From Paramesorhizobium endophyticum (lineage in GTDB: Bacteria; Pseudomonadota; Alphaproteobacteria; Rhizobiales; Rhizobiaceae), in contig NZ_BMHH01000017.1 of NCBI RefSeq assembly GCF_014640615.1, positions 1-64,000 of the forward strand: a stretch of DNA of 64,000 nt, in the 5' to 3' direction. Positions within the stretch are counted from its first letter, which is position 1; the number at the start of each line of letters is the position of its first letter. The position numbers and the translations under genes were made by a program. The notes beneath the pieces are model-generated. The model ran no database searches. It saw nothing but the letters and a program-made list of their open reading frames with translations, and was not told the DNA's origin. Shown here one piece after another: positions 57,295 through 64,000 of the stretch.

Positions 57295-57378
57295 TCAGCA
57301 GCGGATCAGCGTCGACTTTCCCGAGCCAGACGGTCCGCACACGACGATTTTTTCCCCCTTTGTTACGTCGAGGCTGAC
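57295..57378 (-). pseudogene. Fragment of an amino-acid-type ABC ATPase (Walker A)
   Basis: A 27-codon minus-strand frame reads SLDVTKGEKIVVCGPSGSGK followed by STLIRC and a stop. This is the Walker A region of GlnQ/HisP-type ATPases, with nothing else of the protein left. It lies four bases downstream of the ribokinase stop on the same strand and marks a deletion junction between the two operons. Confidence 0.6.
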
Positions 57379-57381
57379 TGG

Positions 57382-58320
57382 TCAGGCTGTTGCCGCGACG
57401 TGCTCGCGGCAGAACACCTCGAATTCTTCAATGCTGGCATAGGCCTTCTGTGTTCCGGGGCGGGTGATGGAATGGGCTGCATAAAGCGAAGCCTTCTTCA
57501 GTGAAGACACGACTTCGCCCGTCTCTGCATAGAAATGGGCGAAAGAGCCTATGAAGGCATCGCCGGCGCCTGTTGTGTCCCTGGGCGTTACCTTGACGGG
57601 AGCGATATTGATGGCTTCGCTTGCGGTGATCATGCGCGCTCCGCGTCCCCCAAGCGTGACGATGACCGTACGGATGCCGCGTGCGATCAGGGAGCGTGCG
57701 GCCGCCACGATCTCTTCGTCCGTTCCGGTCGGCAGTCCGGACAGCAAAGCCAGTTCGCTCTCGTTCGGAACAAGGAAGGTCACCTGCCGGATGCGATCTG
57801 GATCAAGATCGGCGGCGGCCGGTGCTGGGTTGAGAATCGTTTCAATGCCGTTTTCGGCAGCCAGCGCAATGGTGTGGTAGACCGTCTCGACCGGCACTTC
57901 CATCTGCATCAGGATGAGGCCGCACTGTTTCAAATCGACCGCTGCCTTGTCCACCTCCACCGGCAGCAGGTGGGCATTGGCGCCCTTGACGATGAGAATA
58001 GAATTCTCGCCCGATTGCTCGACAAAGATCGGCGCCACCCCGCTCGAAACTCCGGGGACTTTGTGCACATGGCGCGTATCGATGCCGAAGCTTGCAAGGT
58101 TGTGGATGGTGTTGTCGGCAAAGACATCGTCACCCACACGGGTGACCATCATGACATCAGCGCCAAGACGGGCTGCCGCGACGGCCTGATTGGCGCCCTT
58201 TCCGCCGCAACCCATTTCGAAGGTCGGCGCCTCAAGTGTTTCGCCCGCCCCTGGCATGCGGTTCACATAGGTGATCAGATCCACCATGTTGGAGCCGACG
58301 ACACCGATTTTCTTGCTCAT
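57382..58320 (-). CDS. rbsK: Ribokinase
   Basis: 312 residues, with GCGGKGANQAVAAARLGADV (in outline GGKGANQAVAAARLGA) near residue 40 and the anion-hole motif RDTTGAGDAFIGSFAHF near 250, the canonical form. The last gene of the CUT2 operon. It is a second, different ribokinase-like gene; the first (47061-47966) has a less usual DTTAAGD. Likely phosphorylates the sugar imported by the CUT2 system. Confidence 0.88.
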   Translation of the reverse strand: MSKKIGVVGSNMVDLITYVNRMPGAGETLEAPTFEMGCGGKGANQAVAAARLGADVMMVTRVGDDVFADNTIHNLASFGIDTRHVHKVPGVSSGVAPIFVEQSGENSILIVKGANAHLLPVEVDKAAVDLKQCGLILMQMEVPVETVYHTIALAAENGIETILNPAPAAADLDPDRIRQVTFLVPNESELALLSGLPTGTDEEIVAAARSLIARGIRTVIVTLGGRGARMITASEAINIAPVKVTPRDTTGAGDAFIGSFAHFYAETGEVVSSLKKASLYAAHSITRPGTQKAYASIEEFEVFCREHVAATA

Positions 58321-58439
58321 TGTGACTATTTCCTGCGAAAGCCGGTTTCAAAGAGTGCGGATGGTAGGGCCGAACGCGACCGCAAAAGTGCTGTGTTCCC
58401 GCACCGCCTACGAAGATAAAAACTCTGTCTGCTGCAAAA

Positions 58440-59438
58440 TCACCTGCCGGGGTTGCGCCATGCATTGATGGCGATGACAAGAATGAGGAATGCACCCCAG
58501 ATGAAGTCGATGAGATGGTTGGAGAACCGCATCATTTGGAAGCCCGACGACAGCAGCATCAGTGCAACCAAGGCGATGACGACGCCAAGCACACGCCCCT
58601 TGCCGCCAGCCGGATTGGTGCCGCCGAGAACGGCAATCAGCACTGCCTGCAATAGATAGGATGCGCCATAATCAGATTTTGCCGCGTTGGTGCGTCCCGA
58701 CAGGATGATGCCCGCGAGCGAGGCCAGGACGCCGGTCAGCATGTAGGAGTAGAGGATCATCCGGTCCTTGCGGATGCCGGCGAAGACGGCGGCCCGCGGA
58801 TTTGTGCCGATCAGCATGAGATTGATACCGAGGGTCGATCTCGTCAGCAGAACAGCCACGACGAGACAGACGCATATGAACAGCAGGAAGGGCGTGGCAA
58901 TGCCCAATATCTTGCCGTTGCCGATCCAGTTCCACCCTTCCGGGAAGCCGACAATCGCCGGACCGCCGGTCAGCACCAGCGCAAGGCCCATCAGCACCTG
59001 GCCGGTGCCAAGCGTTGCGAGGATAGGAGTAAGGCGGAGCTTTGCGATCAACAGCCCGTTGACCAGTCCGGCCACCAACCCGACTCCCACGGCCAAAAGG
59101 ATACCGAGTCCTGTGTAGAATATCATCCCCGACGTTGAGGATTGCCCCGCCTGCACCATCGTGGAGTGAAAATAGACGCCCGCTATGATGCCTGCGAGAT
59201 TGGCGATGCCGACGACCGACAGATCGATCCCGCCGGTCAGCATCGCAATCATCATGGCAATGGAGAGTATCCCCAGTTCCGGCATAATGTAGCTGATGGA
59301 TTCGAAGTTATAGTAACGCAGGAACTTGTCGGGGTTCATCCAGCTCATCATTGCAAACACGATCAGCGTGATGAGCAGAAGTTGAATGATGTTGTTGTCG
59401 TTGCCGAGAAGCCGGCGCATGTCGAACGAATTTTTCAT
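58440..59438 (-). CDS. CUT2 sugar ABC permease 2 (RbsC-like)
   Basis: 332 residues from 59438; earlier frame positions overlap the neighbouring permease. Typical RbsC features: about ten membrane segments, MLTGGIDLSVVGIANLAGI, and AVLGGTNPAGGKGRVLG near the end. Paired with the next permease, so the channel is probably a heterodimer. Confidence 0.88.
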   Translation of the reverse strand: MKNSFDMRRLLGNDNNIIQLLLITLIVFAMMSWMNPDKFLRYYNFESISYIMPELGILSIAMMIAMLTGGIDLSVVGIANLAGIIAGVYFHSTMVQAGQSSTSGMIFYTGLGILLAVGVGLVAGLVNGLLIAKLRLTPILATLGTGQVLMGLALVLTGGPAIVGFPEGWNWIGNGKILGIATPFLLFICVCLVVAVLLTRSTLGINLMLIGTNPRAAVFAGIRKDRMILYSYMLTGVLASLAGIILSGRTNAAKSDYGASYLLQAVLIAVLGGTNPAGGKGRVLGVVIALVALMLLSSGFQMMRFSNHLIDFIWGAFLILVIAINAWRNPGR

Positions 59439-59452
59439 GTTGCGCTCTCCCC

Positions 59453-60430
59453 TCACGCGATGCTTTTGCGGTCGCGCCATGCGGTGATGGCGGTGGCGAC
59501 GATGATGATGACCCCGACAACGACACGTTGCCATGTCGTATCGACCTTCATGATGATCAGCGAATTCTTGACCATCACCAGCATGAACACGCCCATCAGC
59601 GTACCGAGCACCGTCCCGCGCCCTCCGAAGATTGACGCACCACCGAGGACCACGGCCGCGATAACATCGAGTTCAAGGCCGACAAAATCACGGGGGTTGG
59701 CAAGCCAGATCATCGACGAATGCAGGAGGCCGGCAAATTCAGCCAATGCGCCAGCCACGCAATAGACGAAGAAAATCGTCACGCCAGTGTTGAATCCCAC
59801 GCGCTTGGCCGCTTCAGGTGAGCCTCCATAGGCATACACGCTGCGGCCGATCATTGTGTAGTTAAGGACCAGATGGATGATAAGTGCCAAACCCAGATAG
59901 ACGAGGAACATGGCGGTTAGGCCAAAAGTCGAGCCTGTTGCGGACGTCAGCGAAATCGCGTCCATCTTGCCGAATTCAATGAGCTCCTTCGGCATCCTGT
60001 TGATGTTGACGATGCTGCTGCCGACGAGACCCAGAACCAGGCCGCGCACGATTGATCCCGTTCCCAGAGTTACGATCAGCGGGATCATCTTGAAACGGTG
60101 GATGATGAAGCCATTGAATGCGCCGAGCAATAATCCGATGAGAGTGGCGGCGACAAAGGGAATGAAGACGCCGTCATAGCCGAGATAGACCATGGCACGC
60201 ACGGTGAGATACATCGCCGCTATGGCGAAGGCTGTGAACGAAACGTCAATGCCGCCGGATATCATCACCAGGAGCACGCCAAGCGCCATGATGCCGATCA
60301 CGACATTGGAGCGAAGAAGGCTGAAGATATTGTCGAGCGACCAGAAGGCGGGGTTGATAAGCCCGATGGTCACCATCGCTATCGCGAGCACGCAAGCAAT
60401 GACGAATTCAGTGCTTCTGAAGAGCTTCAT
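59453..60430 (-). CDS. CUT2 sugar ABC permease 1 (RbsC-like)
   Basis: 325 residues, with MISGGIDVSFTAFAIAAMYL, GTGSIVRGLVLGLVG and VVLGGASIFGGRGTVLG. Same fold as its neighbour but clearly divergent. Fourteen bases separate the two genes. Two permeases in place of one is common in LsrCD-like and rhizobial systems. Confidence 0.88.
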   Translation of the reverse strand: MKLFRSTEFVIACVLAIAMVTIGLINPAFWSLDNIFSLLRSNVVIGIMALGVLLVMISGGIDVSFTAFAIAAMYLTVRAMVYLGYDGVFIPFVAATLIGLLLGAFNGFIIHRFKMIPLIVTLGTGSIVRGLVLGLVGSSIVNINRMPKELIEFGKMDAISLTSATGSTFGLTAMFLVYLGLALIIHLVLNYTMIGRSVYAYGGSPEAAKRVGFNTGVTIFFVYCVAGALAEFAGLLHSSMIWLANPRDFVGLELDVIAAVVLGGASIFGGRGTVLGTLMGVFMLVMVKNSLIIMKVDTTWQRVVVGVIIIVATAITAWRDRKSIA

Positions 60431-60443
60431 GTCTGCCGCCTCC

Positions 60444-61943
60444 TCAACTCAGCGCCTTGAGCCGGTCATTGACCGCATCCTCGGTCAATTCCCCTCCTGC
60501 AAGCTCGCCAAAGAAACGACCCCGGTGCATGATCAGCACCCGGTTGCAATTCTGCACGAGTTCCGGAACGTCGTCTGAAAGCATCAAGACTGCCAGTCCT
60601 TTATCTTCGGCCAATTTGCGGATTATGTTGTGGATCTGTGCCTTGGAGCCGACATCGACGCCGACGGTGGGGCCGTTCAGGATAAGCAGCTTTGCGCCCG
60701 TCAGGAGCCAGCGAGCGAGCACCACGCGTTGTGCATTCCCACCGGAAAGATGATTGACCGGCGTGTGCGGCCCCGGCGCCGCGATCTGCATGGCGGAAAA
60801 CATCTCGCGGGTCGTTTCTTCCGCCTTCCTGCGGTTGATGAACAGCCCACGCACGAATTTGTCGATCGAAGTGACGATAATGTTGCGCTCGATGGACTGC
60901 GTCAGGAACAAGCCTTCCGTCAGCCGGTCTTCGGGAACATAGGCGACGCCGGAAGCAATGCCCTCCTGAACGCTTTTCAGATGCACATCCTTGCCGCCGA
61001 TGCGAACGGAGCCCCGGAACTCCGGGCGCATTCCAAACAGCGCCAGCGCGAGTTCAGTGCGGCCCGAACCAATCAAGCCGGAAATGCCGACGATCTCGCC
61101 GGGATAAAGGGTGAGGCTGGCATCCTCGACGAAACCTGGAATACTCAAATTGCGGACTTCAAGGACTGGCGCATCTGCGCCCTTGCGCGGCGTCCAATGG
61201 TAATTGTGGGCGGCAAGTTCCTGGCCGGTCATGGCGCGCGTTATGGCTGGCTCATCGAAATCGGAAATCGGACCTTCGGCGACCTTTTTGCCGTTTCGGA
61301 AAACGGTAAGGCGCTCGCTGATTTCAAGCATTTCGCGCATTTTGTGGCTGACGAACAGAACAGCAATGCCCTGTGATTGCAGGTCGCGCACCACTTTGAA
61401 AAGAGCATCGACCTCGTGCCGGGTCAGTGCGGTTGTTGGCTCATCCATGATGATCAGCCGAGCATCCGCCATGACAGCGCGTGCAATGGCCACAACCTGC
61501 TTGCCGAATGTTGGCAGGCTGTCGACCTCGGCGTCGAGATCAATGGTGACACCAAGGCGTTCCAGGGCCTTCCTGGCCAGATTACGAGACCGCCGCCAGT
61601 CGACGATCCTGCGGCCTTCGATGAGGAAGGTGTTGATCGTAAGATTCTCGGCAACCGTCAGGTTTCCGAACAGGGAAAAGTCCTGGTAAATCACCTGGAT
61701 GCCGTGATGAACGGATTTCACCGGATCAAGCCTGCCAACCGGCTTGCCATCGATCAGGATCTCTCCATCCTCGGGCGTATAGACCCCCGACATTATCTTG
61801 ATGACGGTCGACTTTCCTGAGCCGTTCTCTCCGGCAAGGCAATGGATTTCTCCAGCCCTGATGTTCAGCGAAACGTCGTCAAGCGCCTTCACGCCGCCAA
61901 ACTGCTTGCCGATATGGCGCAGCTCGATCAGATTTTCAGTCAT
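60444..61943 (-). CDS. CUT2 sugar ABC ATPase, two domains (RbsA-like)
   Basis: 499 residues from 61943. First domain: Walker A GENGSGKST, DEPTTALTRHEV. Second domain has the degenerate Walker A GLIGSGRTELA, normal for this class, then HLSGGNAQRVVLARWL and a Walker B region LLILNGPTVGVDVGSKA, where Asn-Gly replaces the usual Asp-Glu. The second site is thus clearly degenerate in the Walker B too. Confidence 0.88.
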   Translation of the reverse strand: MTENLIELRHIGKQFGGVKALDDVSLNIRAGEIHCLAGENGSGKSTVIKIMSGVYTPEDGEILIDGKPVGRLDPVKSVHHGIQVIYQDFSLFGNLTVAENLTINTFLIEGRRIVDWRRSRNLARKALERLGVTIDLDAEVDSLPTFGKQVVAIARAVMADARLIIMDEPTTALTRHEVDALFKVVRDLQSQGIAVLFVSHKMREMLEISERLTVFRNGKKVAEGPISDFDEPAITRAMTGQELAAHNYHWTPRKGADAPVLEVRNLSIPGFVEDASLTLYPGEIVGISGLIGSGRTELALALFGMRPEFRGSVRIGGKDVHLKSVQEGIASGVAYVPEDRLTEGLFLTQSIERNIIVTSIDKFVRGLFINRRKAEETTREMFSAMQIAAPGPHTPVNHLSGGNAQRVVLARWLLTGAKLLILNGPTVGVDVGSKAQIHNIIRKLAEDKGLAVLMLSDDVPELVQNCNRVLIMHRGRFFGELAGGELTEDAVNDRLKALS

Positions 61944-61983
61944 GTGTGCCTCGAAAAAGGCTTGAAATGCAGGAGATAAGGGA

Positions 61984-62003
61984 GAGAGGGGCACCCCCCT
62001 CTC
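61984..62003 (-). terminator. Hairpin between binding protein and ATPase genes
   Basis: gagagggg and cccctctc form a perfect 8-bp stem around a 4-base loop, just after the binding-protein stop on the minus strand. Such hairpins often protect the abundant binding-protein message and lower downstream expression. Confidence 0.6.
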
Positions 62004-62011
62004 CACATGGA

Positions 62012-63064
62012 TCAAAAGTCGTATTTGTCCATGTTTTCCTTGGTCACACCAACCCAGCCTGCACCATAGAGCAGGTTCGGTTTGGAGGGGTCGGGAGCCA
62101 GCAGGCTTTCGTAGCCAGGAAGACCGAGGTTGAGACCGGCCTTGATCTGGCCGTTCTTCTTTTCGAGAGCTGCAACCGCGAGCATATTCATGGCATAGCC
62201 AGCCACTGCCGGATCCCAGAACTGGATATACTGGATGTTGTCGTTCTTGAGATATTCTCCGGCCACCGAAACGAGGCCCGTGCCTGCGAAGAAGACCTTG
62301 CCGGAAAGACCGCTCTCGGCAATCAGCCGGCCGGCACCGGCCGATGTCGGCATCGGAGCGCCTAGAATGCCGGTAATATCCGGGTAGGCAGTCATCGCTT
62401 CTTTTAATTTGGTGTAGTCGGTGTTGGCATCGTCATAGGTTTCGAGCCGTTCCGTGACGAGCGACATTTCCGGGAAATTGGCCTTCTGGTATTCTACCGC
62501 GCCATCGACCCACTCCATCTGAGACTTGGAGGTCAGTCCCCCGACAGTGGCGACATACTTGCCTTTGCCACCCATGGACCTGGCGAGCTCTTTCATCAAG
62601 TTGGCGCCATAAGCCTTATTGTCGAAGGCTTCGATGTCGTAATCGACGTTTTGTATGTTGGAAGCCTCATGACTGATAACCACAATTCCGCGGTCACGGG
62701 CCTTCTTGAGGACGGGTTCGACGGCTTCAACCGAGAATGGCACGATTGCGATGGCATCCACGCCTTGCGCAATCAGATTTTCTACGATCTGGACCTGGGC
62801 CGCCGCATCGGCCTGGCTTGGCCCCAACATCCAGACATCGTGGCCGGTGTCGGCCTTGAATTGCTCGACGCCGCCGCGCATGCGATCAAACCACGCAATA
62901 CCATCCACCTTAACGACGGTTGCGATTGTGTAGGTTTTTCCGTTTGCCGTCGTGATCAGGTCCTTGTTGACCTTCGAGGTATCTACGGCGCTCTGTGCGA
63001 GCGCTGCGGACGCGGAAAGCGACATGGCAAACGCTGCGGTTGCTATGAATTTGTTCACTGACAT
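62012..63064 (-). CDS. CUT2 sugar-binding protein (RbsB/LsrB-like)
   Basis: 350 residues with a signal peptide (FIATAAFAMSLSASAALAQS). The mature protein has the periplasmic-binding type I fold: VVKVDGIAWFDRMRGGVEQF, GPSQADAAAQVQIVENLIAQGVDAIAIVPFS (outlined: GPSQADAAAQVQIVENLI) and ISHEASNIQNVDYDIEAFD, resembling LsrB/RhaS proteins. Substrate could be ribose, another pentose or AI-2-like sugar; sequence alone does not decide. First gene of the operon. Confidence 0.88.
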   Translation of the reverse strand: MSVNKFIATAAFAMSLSASAALAQSAVDTSKVNKDLITTANGKTYTIATVVKVDGIAWFDRMRGGVEQFKADTGHDVWMLGPSQADAAAQVQIVENLIAQGVDAIAIVPFSVEAVEPVLKKARDRGIVVISHEASNIQNVDYDIEAFDNKAYGANLMKELARSMGGKGKYVATVGGLTSKSQMEWVDGAVEYQKANFPEMSLVTERLETYDDANTDYTKLKEAMTAYPDITGILGAPMPTSAGAGRLIAESGLSGKVFFAGTGLVSVAGEYLKNDNIQYIQFWDPAVAGYAMNMLAVAALEKKNGQIKAGLNLGLPGYESLLAPDPSKPNLLYGAGWVGVTKENMDKYDF

Positions 63065-63385
63065 TTCCTCCCATTAAAACCGCAGACTCTCCGCCGGCGG
63101 GTAGCCAAATTTTTGGTGTTCGAATCCTAACGCATGCCCAGCCCAGTCCTACGGGTCATCTCCTCCCGGGAAAGACACCGACTCCGTTCATGGATTCAAT
63201 CCACGATAGAACACAATTCCTGTTGTTTTCCCTTTCCGATAATGCGAATTGTAATGTTATAATCCAATCATTATGTTTCGATCGTTCCATGGCTACACCG
63301 CACTTGTCAAGCATGTCAAAGGACAATTGCTGGAAAAGCAGCAGGCGTTAAGAAACATGACGGCTAGCTAATTTTTGGAGGGGCA
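63065..63385. promoter_or_regulatory. Divergent promoter region, CUT2 operon / DeoR gene
   Basis: 321 bases with no gene. A TATAAT lies at 63258-63263, within an AT-rich stretch (gaattgtaatgttataatcc and aatcattatg) that could hold the DeoR operator. Confidence 0.4.
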
Positions 63386-64000
63386 GTGAGCAGAATAAGC
63401 GCGCGGGATGCCAGGATAGGTAAGCTTTCGCAATTTGTTCAGGAGGCAGGGATCGTGCGGCTGCGCGACGCCGCGTCATATCTCGGCGTGTCTGAAATGA
63501 CCGTCAGGCGTGATATCGGATCCGATGGCGAAAAGCTCAATTGTCTTGGTGGCTATGTCATACCCACGCAGGACAGCGCAACTCCCAGTGATTATGTTCT
63601 TGATCATGAGAAAGATTGTCACGCGATCGATAAAGCCCGGGCATGCGCTGTTGCGGCTTCCTTGATTGAGCCCCAGGATACGGTGTTTATCGACTGTGGC
63701 ACGACAACGCCGCACCTCGCCAGGCAAATACCATCCAATTCAGACATTACCGTAATCTGCTACTCCTTGAACGTTGCGGAAGTATTGGCGGTACGCAGTG
63801 ATGTGCGGTTGATCATGCTTGGCGGGCTTTATCATCCACAGGCGGCATCGTTTTCAGGCGACGAGAGCATAGAGGCCCTCAGACGCATCAACATCAACAA
63901 GGCCTTTCTCTCCGCCGGCGGCGTGGATGAGCGGCACGGAATCACCTGTTCGCATTTTCATGAGGTTCCGCTCAAACAGATGGCCATGCAACGTTCGGTG
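63386..64000 (+). CDS. DeoR-family repressor, cut by the window end
   Basis: The GTG at 63386 has a ttggagggg ribosome site. 205 codons are seen; DeoR proteins are about 250-260, so the last 50 or so lie outside the window. N-terminal helix-turn-helix AASYLGVSEMTVRRDIGSDG; the sugar-phosphate sensor domain has FIDCGTTTPHLARQIP, MLGGLYHPQAASFSGDES and KAFLSAGGVDERHGITC. It is divergent from the CUT2 operon, which it likely represses until a phosphorylated sugar appears. Confidence 0.88.
   Translation, partial: MSRISARDARIGKLSQFVQEAGIVRLRDAASYLGVSEMTVRRDIGSDGEKLNCLGGYVIPTQDSATPSDYVLDHEKDCHAIDKARACAVAASLIEPQDTVFIDCGTTTPHLARQIPSNSDITVICYSLNVAEVLAVRSDVRLIMLGGLYHPQAASFSGDESIEALRRININKAFLSAGGVDERHGITCSHFHEVPLKQMAMQRSV

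Noticed and set aside
1-64000. CRISPR arrays, tRNA or rRNA genes
   Set aside because: No regularly spaced short repeats, cloverleaf candidates or rRNA-like sequence were noticed when reading both strands; a dedicated search would be more sensitive.

Overview
The window looks like part of an alphaproteobacterial genome, most likely the Brucella/Ochrobactrum group or a close rhizobial relative. The evidence is the Omp2-type porin, two TGA-N9-TCA iron boxes of the RirA type, rhizobial-style ABC operons, IS66 and IS5 elements, and moderately high GC. The left third and a patch near 43-47 kb are accessory and decayed. The rest is compact, intact operons. No rRNA, tRNA or CRISPR array was seen.

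Layout. 0-2 kb holds remnants of a large serine recombinase, an unrecognised frameshifted gene and an IS5-family transposase. 2-9.6 kb holds a small secreted protein, a 2016-residue autotransporter with nine clear passenger repeats, and a small hypothetical protein. 9.8-16 kb is a broken copper-resistance block (multicopper oxidase, TolC-like lipoprotein, small lipoprotein, His/Cys-rich exported protein) joined to an SMI1/KNR4 remnant. It is interrupted by an IS66 element whose ends (12637-15467) and 8-bp target duplication can be read. 16.3-17.9 kb is a hipBA toxin-antitoxin pair.

18.2-30.5 kb is the most interesting region: a siderophore locus. A TonB receptor faces a nine-gene operon of overlapping genes: SerK/SbnI-like kinase, SbnH-like decarboxylase, SbnA-like synthase, opine dehydrogenase, one NIS synthetase, an MFS exporter and a FecBCD-type importer. 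An iron box lies just upstream of the operon and another just upstream of the receptor. The enzyme set matches, step for step, what is needed for an opine-type siderophore such as rhizobactin (serine-derived aminoethyl group on lysine, reductive coupling to pyruvate, one carboxylate added). The opine dehydrogenase takes the place that SbnB has in staphyloferrin B loci.

31-43 kb is a pectin/oligogalacturonide catabolic locus: AraC regulator, a CUT1 transporter of the TogMNAB type, cytoplasmic GH28 and GH105 hydrolases, a porin, KduI and KduD, plus an orphan Xre/MbcA/ParS-like antitoxin gene. 43-47 kb is a graveyard (ScpB-like, methyltransferase and proline iminopeptidase remnants) with a CYTH-domain gene that seems to begin with ATA.

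47-57 kb is an operon combining a peptide-type ABC transporter with two nucleoside hydrolases, a DapA-family lyase and a ribokinase, with a divergent LysR regulator; it probably imports and splits nucleosides or a nucleoside conjugate. 57-64 kb is a second sugar operon (CUT2 transporter with two permeases, and another ribokinase) with a divergent DeoR regulator cut by the window end. A short remnant of an amino-acid-type ABC ATPase lies between these two systems.
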